Of a stretch of 8,661 nt of DNA, positions 1 through 5,880 are shown in pieces. A program made the position numbers and the translations under genes. Under the pieces are notes generated by a model. That model did not search any database. It saw nothing but the letters and a program-made list of their open reading frames with translations, and was not told the DNA's origin. The stretch covers positions 1-8,661 of the forward strand of contig CAIYBQ010000317.1 of NCBI GenBank assembly GCA_903924445.1. Direction: 5' to 3'. How positions within the stretch are numbered: position 1 is the stretch's first letter; each line of letters opens with the position of its first letter. The stretch is from an uncultured Armatimonadota bacterium. Lineage in GTDB: Bacteria; Armatimonadota; Armatimonadia; Armatimonadales; Armatimonadaceae.

Positions 1-322
1 CAATCGCATCGGAATCCTGTCCGACTTTGCGGCACACAAACGCGTACCGTATGGACTTGTCCTTGAGCTCTTCGATAGAAAGATGAACATCAACTTCATC
101 TTCAAAGCGTAGCGGCGCCCTGAACTGACAACCAACATCCACACGTGGCCAGCCGATTCCATTCTTGCCGGCAACGGTCAGCCCCTGACTGCGAAGGAAT
201 GCATGCTCAGTGACTTCCATGTACCGGAAGTAGCTGGAATAGTGAATGATTCCAGCCATATCGGTCTCTGAAAATGCAACCTGATGGCGCATCACATACA
301 AGTCAGCGAATTGTGCCGTCAT
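1..322 (-). CDS. Hot-dog acyl-CoA thioesterase (4HBT/YbgC type), 3' end cut by window edge
   Basis: Seen: an open frame from an ATG at 322 to base 1, giving about 107 residues without a stop. Usual family length is 130-150, so the C-terminus is missing. The N-terminal part carries the motif SETDMAGIIHYSSYFRYME (about residues 18-36). Its Asp21 matches the catalytic Asp of the 4-hydroxybenzoyl-CoA thioesterase/YbgC family. It is followed by a helix with EVTEHAFLRSQGL. Family knowledge: these cytosolic hot-dog enzymes hydrolyse acyl- or aroyl-CoA, sometimes acyl-ACP, thioesters. The ATG overlaps the stop of the FAD enzyme gene as ATGA, indicating translational coupling and a shared operon. An in-frame ATG at residue 11 exists, but the overlap favours the first ATG. 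Inference: it releases the acyl or aroyl product of the pathway encoded upstream. The exact substrate cannot be read from the sequence. Confidence 0.88.
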   Translation of the reverse strand, partial: MTAQFADLYVMRHQVAFSETDMAGIIHYSSYFRYMEVTEHAFLRSQGLTVAGKNGIGWPRVDVGCQFRAPLRFEDEVDVHLSIEELKDKSIRYAFVCRKVGQDSDAI

Positions 323-1599
323 ACAGCTGCGACTTCGGCTCCAGTTGTTTCCCGCGGCAAGCCATGCGTCAGGTGTTCCGGGAGGTCTGCGAAGTGTCCG
401 ACCGCATTACAGAGGTCAGAGAAGTCACGTACGAGGTCACCGATTAGACAGTCGACGAGGTCTCCCTTGACATCTGGGAACTTCGTGACGACATCCTTCA
501 TCGAGAAGTCCTTCTGATAGAAAGCATAAACCAAGGCCCGCATCGTCTCGATGGAAGCGCACAGCTGCTCACCATACTTCGTGAACTGAGCTGCAGAGGT
601 GTCTCCGGCATCAAGCGCTGCATGAATCGTATCCGCTGCCAGTTCACCACTCTTCAATGCGAGATACACACCGGATGAAAACACCGGGTCAAGGAATGCA
701 AAGGCATCCCCTACGAGGACAAGGCCATCATCTGCGCAGTACTTAGAGCGGTAGGAAAAGTCGCCGGTCGCCCAAATGGGTCCGAACTGCGTGCCTTTAG
801 AGATACGTTGTTGGATCCACGGATTGTTCGCCGCTTCACGTGCGAGGATTTCCGCCTTATCGCGTGTACCCGAGAACAGATAGTCCTTCTCAGCGACAAT
901 GCCAACTCCAACGACATCATCCGGCAGCGGGATATACCAAAACCATCCCTTGTCAGGAAGGTAAGCAATCGTGGTCGCTGCTTCATCGAGGCCAGGATCG
1001 CGTTCTGCACCTTTGTAATAGGTCCAGATGGCAATCTTACCGAGCTCAGGGTCTTTGATACGCCATTGGTTACGGCTGGCAGCAAGGGCATCGCGGCCCG
1101 TGGCATCCACCGTCACACTGGCTGAGACGTAGTAAGACTCACCAAGATCGTTTTCAACGCGGACACCAATGACTTTTCCATTGTCATCGCGGCAGAATTC
1201 TTTGGCCCGGGCGCCGTAGCGAACTTCGGCTCCAAGCTCTGCAGCACGGTCGAGCAACATTTTGTCGAAGTCGCTGCGGACAACCTGCCAAGTTACTGCT
1301 GCCGGATGATCCCAATGCTCGAAGAAGTAAAACGGCTGTGAGACACGACCTTGCATCGAGACAAACTGAACGCTGTATTTCTTTGGAAACGCTGATTCGT
1401 TGAGCTGATCAATCACACCCAGACGGTCAAGGACGAACCAGCAATATGGCATGAGAGACTCGCCCACGTGGTACCGCGGGAAGTAGTCTTTCTCAAGAAC
1501 CAACACACTGCGTCCATGCTGTGCAAGGATGGCAGCCGTCGTTGCGCCGGCGGGTCCACCACCGATTACGATTACATCGAATGCCTGCGTGTTTTCCAT
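319..1599 (-). CDS. FAD-dependent oxidoreductase, flavin-dependent-halogenase-like
   Basis: 426 residues from the ATG at 1599. A GTG at 1602, directly after the previous gene's TAA, is an alternative start one codon longer. Seen: an N-terminal Rossmann FAD motif GGGPAG (residues 13-18) with the ribose-binding Glu36 after VLVL; FPRYHVGESLMP (40-51), typical of halogenase and geranylgeranyl-reductase relatives; DATGR (165-169); WFWYIP (219-224), fitting the WxWxIP signature of flavin-dependent halogenases; and GDAFAFLDPVFSSGV (297-311), the second FAD motif. Lys73-Lys74 lie near where halogenases hold their catalytic lysine; that placement is inferred. There is no signal peptide. Known: the superfamily includes halogenases, hydroxylases and isoprenoid reductases, and WxWxIP also occurs in family members with no proven halogenation. 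It sits between a chorismate-lyase-like gene and a thioesterase gene, so an aromatic or acyl thioester substrate is plausible. FAD binding is firm; the reaction is open. Confidence 0.85.
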   Translation of the reverse strand: MENTQAFDVIVIGGGPAGATTAAILAQHGRSVLVLEKDYFPRYHVGESLMPYCWFVLDRLGVIDQLNESAFPKKYSVQFVSMQGRVSQPFYFFEHWDHPAAVTWQVVRSDFDKMLLDRAAELGAEVRYGARAKEFCRDDNGKVIGVRVENDLGESYYVSASVTVDATGRDALAASRNQWRIKDPELGKIAIWTYYKGAERDPGLDEAATTIAYLPDKGWFWYIPLPDDVVGVGIVAEKDYLFSGTRDKAEILAREAANNPWIQQRISKGTQFGPIWATGDFSYRSKYCADDGLVLVGDAFAFLDPVFSSGVYLALKSGELAADTIHAALDAGDTSAAQFTKYGEQLCASIETMRALVYAFYQKDFSMKDVVTKFPDVKGDLVDCLIGDLVRDFSDLCNAVGHFADLPEHLTHGLPRETTGAEVAAV

Positions 1600-1602
1600 C
1601 AC

Positions 1603-2172
1603 TTAGTCAACATTTCTAGCCGGAATGACCGGCGGGAGAATTTCAAGTATGTCTGCGAGTACATCCCCAGATGGGGTCAAATGCCTATTCCTACGTCCGT
1701 ATACAACATCCCCGGAGGAATCAAGTTCCATTGAATTGGCAATCTCGATGCTGGTATGCATCCGAAAGAATCCAAGTGGGTTTGAAATGTAAGGGATATT
1801 GAAGTCCGTTAAAACAGTTCCCAACGGAGTTGTACCCGCTCGGAGTATCTCTGCGGCATCATCCGGAAAATGTTTCAAAAAAATCCGGATTGCACCATAT
1901 TCGACAGGCTGATTATCGCGGCATCGGCGCAGAACGACCGCCCGCAAAATGTTGGTTGGTTCGATGGTTTGTTGTAGTACCTGGAGCTGAATCGCACTCC
2001 CGTGGAACCTGCTGAGCGTGCTGGTCATATCTGATCGATGAACCAGCAGCTCATGAAAAGGCATCGGGACAGCATCCCCCGGAACTGAAATCGCATCCGG
2101 CATCAGCAACAATGCATCCGAATGTAAATCAGCCAGAGGTCCGGCAAGGTCCAATGGTTTCTCGTTAGGCAT
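1603..2172 (-). CDS. Chorismate-lyase-like protein (UbiC/DUF98 family)
   Basis: 189 residues from the ATG at 2172. A GTG four codons upstream (2184) is also open. I prefer the ATG because it gives a short 8-bp overlap with the radical SAM gene. Seen: FHELLVHRSDMTSTLSRFHG (about 39-58), a strand with Arg-rich VVLRRC (79-84), QPVEYGAIRIFL (88-99), the helix FPDDAAEILRAG, then TTPLGTVL (114-121) and PLGFFRM (132-138). From memory these match the chorismate-pyruvate-lyase fold family (4-hydroxybenzoate synthetase, DUF98), and length fits. Known: UbiC cleaves chorismate to 4-hydroxybenzoate and pyruvate in the cytosol; many DUF98 members have no tested function. The gene ends in TAA immediately before the FAD gene, so the two are co-transcribed. 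Inference: it supplies a hydroxybenzoate-type aromatic unit to the neighbouring enzymes. Catalytic equivalence to UbiC is not shown, because overall identity is probably low. Confidence 0.72.
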   Translation of the reverse strand: MPNEKPLDLAGPLADLHSDALLLMPDAISVPGDAVPMPFHELLVHRSDMTSTLSRFHGSAIQLQVLQQTIEPTNILRAVVLRRCRDNQPVEYGAIRIFLKHFPDDAAEILRAGTTPLGTVLTDFNIPYISNPLGFFRMHTSIEIANSMELDSSGDVVYGRRNRHLTPSGDVLADILEILPPVIPARNVD

Positions 2173-3493
2173 AGCGGCTGTCACGGTGTTGCGGCAGGAA
2201 GAACTCGTGGACGTAGCGGTCTACCTGAAGTAGGCCCTCGATATTGAGGCGAAGGAAGTTGTCATCCTCCGTGAGGTTTCCCGTACTTCGGATGTACTCC
2301 AGCGCAGCGGGGAACTGCTCACGCAGATCGACACCGAACTTATCGCGGAAGTATTGAAGATCGAGGGATCCCAGCTTGAATTGCAAAACGGCTTCGCGTA
2401 TAAGCTTTTCTTCACCGGATGGCGTAAGGGCACGGAAGACCGGGAGATTTCCAGATTGCACGCGGTCGATGTAGGGATCGATGTTGTGTTGGTTCTGGAA
2501 GTGCGTCCCACCGACGTGCGAGAACGATGCAACACCCAATCCAAGGAGGTCTGCGCCCTGCCACAAATGATCTCGGTAGAGGAACTTGGTGGATGGATTC
2601 TTTACTGCCGTGTACGCACTTGTAACGGTGTAGCCATTTTCGGAAAGCCGTGCGAATGCACGCTCGACCCACTCACGTTTTTTGGCCCATGTCGCAACAG
2701 GAGCCACATCGTTTCCGGCGGCTTGCATCTCAGCGAAAATCGTCGTGTTGTACGGAATTTCCATTTGGTAGATGGTGACGCTATCGGGAGCCAGCTCGAT
2801 GGTCCTCTCGATGGCGAAGTCCCAATCGGCATCCGTGTCGCCCATCATTCCTGAAATGAGGTCGATATTAATCTGTGGGAAACCAGCAGCACGTGCGTAG
2901 CCATAAGCACGGTCGATTTCTTTGGAGCCGTGGGCACGGCCATTAAGTTTGAGGATGTGTTCCTGAAAATGCTCAACACCCAGCGACAGGCGTGTAACGC
3001 CGATCTCACGAATGACATTGAGTTTATGTTCAGTAAGCGTCCCGGGTTCGCATTCAAAGGTCACTTCCTCTGCTTCATCCCAAGGCAGCATTTCCTGCAT
3101 CGAGGATGCAAGGTGCTTGAGCGCTTGGGTGCTGAGGTAGGATGGCGTTCCGCCACCGAAGTAGACGAACTTTGGTTTACGACCATCAATAAATGGCTTG
3201 TCCGCATACATCTTCAGCTCATCGATAACGGCATCGACATAGCGTTGAATTTCCGCAGCATTCTTATCGGTGTAGACACGGAAATAGCAGAAGTGACAGC
3301 GCTTTCGGCAGAACGGGATGTGCGTGTAGATTCCGAGAGGCGTGCCGGGGGCTGGCTTGCGCGAAATGACATCGAGAACTTCAGGGACGGCTTCCTGCTT
3401 CCAAAACGAGTATGGAGGGTAGTTGGAAACAAAGTAGTTTCCGGCCTTGGTTTCCTGGTCACCAAGCATTTCTAGTCGAATCGGCTCTGCCAT
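2165..3493 (-). CDS. Radical SAM enzyme, HemN/HemW-like (coproporphyrinogen III oxidase family)
   Basis: 442 residues starting at an ATG with a good AAGAGG ribosome-binding site. Seen: CRKRCHFC (Cys62, Cys66, Cys69) for the 4Fe-4S cluster; FGGGTPS (112-118), the SAM-binding GGGTP; FECEPGTL (147-154); RLSLGVEHF (168-176); INIDLISGMMGDT (208-220); and LGLGVASFSHVGG in the C-terminal part. This order is that of the HemN/HemW group. The canonical group residues are VQSF and GLPxQT; here they are VEHF and GMMGDT, so it is a divergent branch. Known: the group includes oxygen-independent coproporphyrinogen oxidase, the heme chaperone HemW, anaerobilin synthases and class C radical SAM methyltransferases. 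It is the first gene of an operon with chorismate-lyase-like, halogenase-like and thioesterase genes. A role in that pathway (methylation, decarboxylation or cyclisation) is more likely than heme synthesis; this is inference. The protein is cytosolic and probably oxygen-sensitive. Confidence 0.85.
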   Translation of the reverse strand: MAEPIRLEMLGDQETKAGNYFVSNYPPYSFWKQEAVPEVLDVISRKPAPGTPLGIYTHIPFCRKRCHFCYFRVYTDKNAAEIQRYVDAVIDELKMYADKPFIDGRKPKFVYFGGGTPSYLSTQALKHLASSMQEMLPWDEAEEVTFECEPGTLTEHKLNVIREIGVTRLSLGVEHFQEHILKLNGRAHGSKEIDRAYGYARAAGFPQINIDLISGMMGDTDADWDFAIERTIELAPDSVTIYQMEIPYNTTIFAEMQAAGNDVAPVATWAKKREWVERAFARLSENGYTVTSAYTAVKNPSTKFLYRDHLWQGADLLGLGVASFSHVGGTHFQNQHNIDPYIDRVQSGNLPVFRALTPSGEEKLIREAVLQFKLGSLDLQYFRDKFGVDLREQFPAALEYIRSTGNLTEDDNFLRLNIEGLLQVDRYVHEFFLPQHRDSRYA

Positions 3494-3657
3494 TTTGTAC
3501 CTCTTGTACCCATACTTACCACCGGGAACACTGACATAAAGTATAGGCGTATAGCGGGGATTATTTAGTTGAAAGTAAACGTTTCAGCGTCGATTATTTG
3601 CAGAACATCCACAAGAGGGCGGATTCATACAAGGGTTACCGCCACTCCGCGTGGAGC
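3494..3657 (-). promoter_or_regulatory. Leader and probable promoter region of the radical SAM operon
   Basis: A 164-bp non-coding gap, AT-richer than its flanks, between the stop of the peptidase gene and the radical SAM start. The minus strand contains TATACT (plus 3540-3545), a fair -10 box 47 bases before the ATG, but no convincing -35 hexamer at 16-18 bp. An 8-bp palindrome AAACGTTT lies at 3577-3584, reminiscent of the core of LacI-family operators. A 5-bp inverted repeat GGCGG/CCGCC (3618-3622 and 3639-3643, 16-nt loop) follows the peptidase stop but has no T-tract, so it is not a clear terminator. A promoter here is likely because the gap is the only space before a four-gene overlapping run. 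Its exact elements are uncertain. Confidence 0.35.
3500..3505 (-). promoter_or_regulatory. Ribosome-binding site of the radical SAM gene
   Basis: The minus strand reads AAGAGG six bases before the ATG at 3493. It is one of the few clear Shine-Dalgarno sequences in the window and fixes this start. Downstream genes in the operon lack comparable sites and seem to rely on coupling through overlapping or abutting ends. Confidence 0.6.
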
Positions 3658-5139
3658 TCAAAGCTTTCGTAGCACTGGATAGGTCTTGCTACTGGTGATT
3701 TCCCGGTCGAAGACATTCCAAGTGACGAAGCCATCCGTGGTCAGCGGATCGAGTAGATGAAAGATCAGCATTCGTAGTGGCTGATTGGTTGAAACAATCC
3801 AGTAATCATCTGTCGTTGTGACACGCGGCTCCCAAGTACCCTCAACGGTTCGCAGGGGGTGCCCCTGAAACGGCTGGCTGACTTTGGTGTTCTTGATCAG
3901 AAATTGTTCAAAGCCAGTTGGAGTTTTCCGCAGCTCAGTGAGCTCAATTCCATGGAAGCGTAGAAGACGGATTGCATCTGTGGATGATTTTGGAACGGCA
4001 TAGTGGGACGGTACTTTGGCAGCGGCAGTCATCGCCCAGCGGTCATAAGTCGGCAGGACAACAGACTTCCACTTTGTCGGAGCTTTCGTGTGGTCAATGC
4101 GTGTCCCTGGAGGAACATCTTCCAGATCGACTTTCTCTTTACCGCGCGCGGCCATTTCAAAGGCGATGCCGGCTTCTGCTGCGCGGTACGCATCGGCAGC
4201 GACAATGCGCTTTCGAATATCCTTGCGGTCATCAACTAGTTTGTTCAGTGTCGCGAGGACAAATTGGTAGGTCGTCTCGACGCGGAAGCGGAACGGGAGA
4301 AAGCTGACGGCTTCGGACAAGATCCCAATGCGGTTACGCAATCCGGCGTAATTGGTAACGTAGCGGCCTTCATAGCCAAACGTAGCCCAGATCAATTCTC
4401 CGCTTCGACGCTCCGCGTTTCCATAGTCAAAAAGCTCCCATTTGTGGGTTTTGCGCAGCTGCTTTCGCACGGTAGGGAGCAAGACATCGCGTTGATAGCG
4501 CAAGACGGCTGGGTCGGTATCGGGATGCGTGGCAGGCCCATAAGTCAGATCAAATCTGTGACGGGTGCCGTTGGTGGTATGCAGGTCGAAGACGACATCC
4601 GGATCCCAAGCGCCATAGACTTCTCTAAGCACCCCGCGCATCTCAGGGGACTCGGCCTTGATGCAATCGCGGTTTAGGTCGAGGTTCATCCCATTGTGAC
4701 GCTCGCCGACGCGTGCCGGACCATCCTGATGCGGCCGGTTTACGAGGCCATCACCAAACTTTTCGTTTCCATCCGCATTGTATATAGGGGCAATGACAAG
4801 TGTTGTAGCATCGAGGATGCGAGCTGGGTCCGACTTCAACAAGTCTCGAACCAACATCAGGATTGCTTCTTTGCCCTCGACTTCACCGGCGTGGATATTG
4901 GCCTGGATGTAAACGACGAGGTGGTCACCGCTGGCATGTGCCTGTGAGCCGGACGTAAATCCGGGCTTGGAAACGATGAGGAGAGGAACATCCCGGCCTT
5001 CCGTGCTGCGGCACAGGGATGCGCGTTTTACAAAGGGGTATTCTCGGGCAAGTACATCGCAAAAGGAAGTGACATCGGCGAATGTGGATGTTTCCGCATA
5101 GCCGGTTGCCTCGGCACGTGTCTGGAGGACAGTCTGCAT
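3658..5139 (-). CDS. M14-family zinc carboxypeptidase
   Basis: 493 residues from the ATG at 5139; an in-frame TAA five codons upstream rules out a longer start. Seen: IHAGEVEGKE gives zinc ligands His83 and Glu86; DLHTTNG gives the third ligand His187; LDLNRD carries Asn156-Arg157, the usual substrate-carboxylate site; GILSEAVSF supplies Glu276, the likely catalytic Glu. The catalytic domain covers about residues 15-310. A C-terminal region to 493 has the LLRFHGIEL and QPLRMLIFHLLDP segments found in the long bacterial M14 proteins. Known: M14 enzymes remove C-terminal amino acids from peptides or cleave related amides. Long members of this type are commonly exported, yet no signal peptide or membrane segment is visible here, so this one is predicted cytoplasmic. 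The neighbouring 52-residue membrane protein gene is 52 bp upstream in the same direction. Substrate unknown; family assignment is firm. Confidence 0.93.
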   Translation of the reverse strand: MQTVLQTRAEATGYAETSTFADVTSFCDVLAREYPFVKRASLCRSTEGRDVPLLIVSKPGFTSGSQAHASGDHLVVYIQANIHAGEVEGKEAILMLVRDLLKSDPARILDATTLVIAPIYNADGNEKFGDGLVNRPHQDGPARVGERHNGMNLDLNRDCIKAESPEMRGVLREVYGAWDPDVVFDLHTTNGTRHRFDLTYGPATHPDTDPAVLRYQRDVLLPTVRKQLRKTHKWELFDYGNAERRSGELIWATFGYEGRYVTNYAGLRNRIGILSEAVSFLPFRFRVETTYQFVLATLNKLVDDRKDIRKRIVAADAYRAAEAGIAFEMAARGKEKVDLEDVPPGTRIDHTKAPTKWKSVVLPTYDRWAMTAAAKVPSHYAVPKSSTDAIRLLRFHGIELTELRKTPTGFEQFLIKNTKVSQPFQGHPLRTVEGTWEPRVTTTDDYWIVSTNQPLRMLIFHLLDPLTTDGFVTWNVFDREITSSKTYPVLRKL

Positions 5140-5168
5140 GGAGACAGTTTAGCATCCAGCAACTCGTA

Positions 5169-5185
5169 TTGTTACCGGGTTACAA
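5169..5185. repeat. Near-perfect 17-bp palindrome before the M14 peptidase gene
   Basis: The bases TTGTTACCGGGTTACAA read as an inverted repeat around G5177: seven of eight pairs match, the only mismatch being T5173/T5181. It lies 30 bp upstream of the peptidase start, inside the 52-bp gap behind the small membrane gene. A 1-base centre is typical of a dimeric repressor operator rather than an RNA hairpin. The regulator is unknown. Confidence 0.4.
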
Positions 5186-5200
5186 CTAGGGCTAACTAGG
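5184..5200. repeat. Direct repeat AACTAGG x2
   Basis: AACTAGG occurs at 5184-5190 and 5194-5200, one helical turn (10 bp) apart. It partly overlaps the 17-bp palindrome and the stop codon of the 52-residue gene. This could be part of a binding site or chance; there is no further support. Confidence 0.25.
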
Positions 5201-5350
5201 TTTCGAGACGGCAGGAACAGGCTTTTCAGGATTCAACTTGAGAAAGTCATCCACTGCGGCCCAACCTACAGCAAAAACCGCCAGTATGAGCAGCCCCCAC
5301 CACGGAGAGATCCTGGCCCCAGAGCTCTTTTTCCGCCGCTTCCCACCCAT
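5192..5350 (-). CDS. Small single-span membrane protein, 52 residues
   Basis: An ATG at 5350 opens a 52-codon frame ending in TAG at 5192. GGGG lies five bases before the ATG, a reasonable ribosome-binding site. Seen: a basic N-terminus MGGKRRKKSSG, a hydrophobic stretch of about 17 residues starting at PWWGLLILAVFAVGWAAV (residues 16-33), then a short Pro/Lys tail with NPEKPVPAVSKPS. The positive-inside rule predicts the basic end in the cytoplasm and the tail outside. There is no recognised family. It lies 52 bp upstream of the M14 peptidase gene in the same direction, in a different frame, so it is not a lost signal peptide in frame with it. Possible roles are a membrane tether or an accessory subunit; neither is shown. 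Coding is supported by the start site, the coherent membrane-protein layout and its fit to an otherwise empty 354-bp gap. Confidence 0.6.
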   Translation of the reverse strand: MGGKRRKKSSGARISPWWGLLILAVFAVGWAAVDDFLKLNPEKPVPAVSKPS

Positions 5351-5392
5351 TCATTCCCCGCCTTTAGAATGCAGATGGGGCAATATACCACT

Positions 5393-5407
5393 TTAATGTT
5401 CCATTAA
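5393..5407. repeat. 15-bp dyad TTAATG-TTC-CATTAA
   Basis: A perfect 6-bp inverted repeat with a 3-bp centre. It lies immediately upstream of the TATATT candidate -10 box, where a -35 element would be, so a dimeric regulator bound here could block or assist the polymerase. Its function is inferred from position only. Confidence 0.35.
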
Positions 5408-5421
5408 TGCAGGGTCACTCA

Positions 5422-5437
5422 ACATAAGTTACATAAG
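5422..5437. repeat. Direct repeat ACATAAG x2
   Basis: ACATAAG occurs at 5422-5428 and 5431-5437 with a 9-bp period. It sits upstream of the candidate promoter of the small membrane gene. It could be an activator half-site pair; chance cannot be excluded in AT-rich DNA. Confidence 0.25.
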
Positions 5438-5441
5438 CACT

Positions 5442-5475
5442 ATTTGGCAAATTAGGTGATTCCACTACGCCAAAT
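5442..5475. repeat. Inverted repeat ATTTGGC/GCCAAAT
   Basis: A perfect 7-bp inverted repeat (5442-5448 and 5469-5475) separated by 20 bases, about 20 bp after the stop of the small gene at 5494 in the direction of its transcription. It could form a hairpin ending that transcript, but no T-run follows on the minus strand, so it is not a standard intrinsic terminator. An operator with spaced half-sites is the alternative. Confidence 0.3.
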
Positions 5476-5493
5476 GTAGAGGTGACGAAAGCA

Positions 5494-5880
5494 CTAAAGC
5501 TCGGAGTGCACATTGACAAAAGAATCAAGAGCACGGCTTAGGCGCACATGAACCGCGACGAACATCGGCGTGATGTCTTCCATCCCGGTCATATACGCCT
5601 CGTGTGCAAAACGAATGATCAGCCCATCATTTTCAGGGTCATCCTTGTAGAGCACCTTTATTCCCTGAAAGTCGCGTTGTATGTCGGTAGCAAGGTTTAG
5701 AGATGTTGGGAGGTTCTCAAGCCAAATCGGGAGCTCTGTGGCTACGGAAAAGGAAAGGACATCAGTGTTGGATGTCGCAGCAACCGTAACACCCTGAACA
5801 GAGAAAGACTCTGTTTGTGTCGCGTCGAGATACAGAACGCCCCCCAGATGTTCACACCAACGTAGGAGCAATGCGTTCAT
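5494..5880 (-). CDS. Small uncharacterised alpha/beta protein B (128 residues)
   Basis: The ATG at 5880 overlaps the TGA of the preceding gene as ATGA, which decides this start over a longer frame reaching 5913 inside that gene. No family recognised with confidence. Seen: an N-terminal helix (ALLLRWCEHLGG), two or three beta strands (VLYLDA, SVQGVTVAA, VLSFSVATELP), a helix around LATDIQRDF, strands GIKVLYKDD and GLIIRFAHE, then a C-terminal helix from ITPMFVAVHVRLSRALDSF. No signal peptide, membrane span or metal motif. This alpha-beta3-alpha-beta2-alpha order is like the YbjN or type III secretion chaperone fold, a structural guess only. Its layout resembles that of the gene just before it. 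It is the last gene of the dnaJ-prmA run. Confidence 0.75.
   Translation of the reverse strand: MNALLLRWCEHLGGVLYLDATQTESFSVQGVTVAATSNTDVLSFSVATELPIWLENLPTSLNLATDIQRDFQGIKVLYKDDPENDGLIIRFAHEAYMTGMEDITPMFVAVHVRLSRALDSFVNVHSEL

Larger units (their letters stand above)
5351..5493 (-). promoter_or_regulatory. Non-coding region with candidate promoter for the small membrane gene
   Basis: 143 bp without a gene. On the minus strand TATATT (plus 5383-5388) is a fair -10 box about 33 bases before the small gene's ATG. The region upstream holds a 15-bp dyad, a direct repeat and a 7-bp inverted repeat, listed separately. The density of repeats suggests regulated transcription starting here, separating the dnaJ-prmA block from the peptidase block. 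No -35 box is clear and no T-tract terminator is seen. Confidence 0.35.

Noticed and set aside
284..517. Plus-strand open frame over the thioesterase/FAD gene junction
   Set aside because: It lies opposite two strongly supported genes and its product has no recognisable domain; it is a shadow frame.
2354..3475. Long plus-strand open frames opposite the radical SAM gene (166 and 181 codons)
   Set aside because: The minus frame carries the full set of radical SAM motifs; the plus frames have no coherent motif and arise from codon bias on the other strand.
3618..3643. GGCGG/CCGCC hairpin as terminator of the peptidase gene
   Set aside because: The stem is only 5 bp with a 16-base loop and no T-run follows, so it does not meet the pattern of an intrinsic terminator.
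5139..5192. Idea that the 52-residue membrane gene is a frameshifted signal peptide of the M14 peptidase
   Set aside because: The two frames differ, a stop and a 52-bp gap with its own palindrome separate them, and the small protein has its own start site; a single-base error would not join them cleanly.
5491..5509. GCACT-N9-AGTGC looking like a CIRCE heat-shock operator
   Set aside because: The half-sites are only 5 bp, the spacing is 2 bp shorter than in CIRCE for these bases, and it spans the stop codon of a gene, not a heat-shock promoter.
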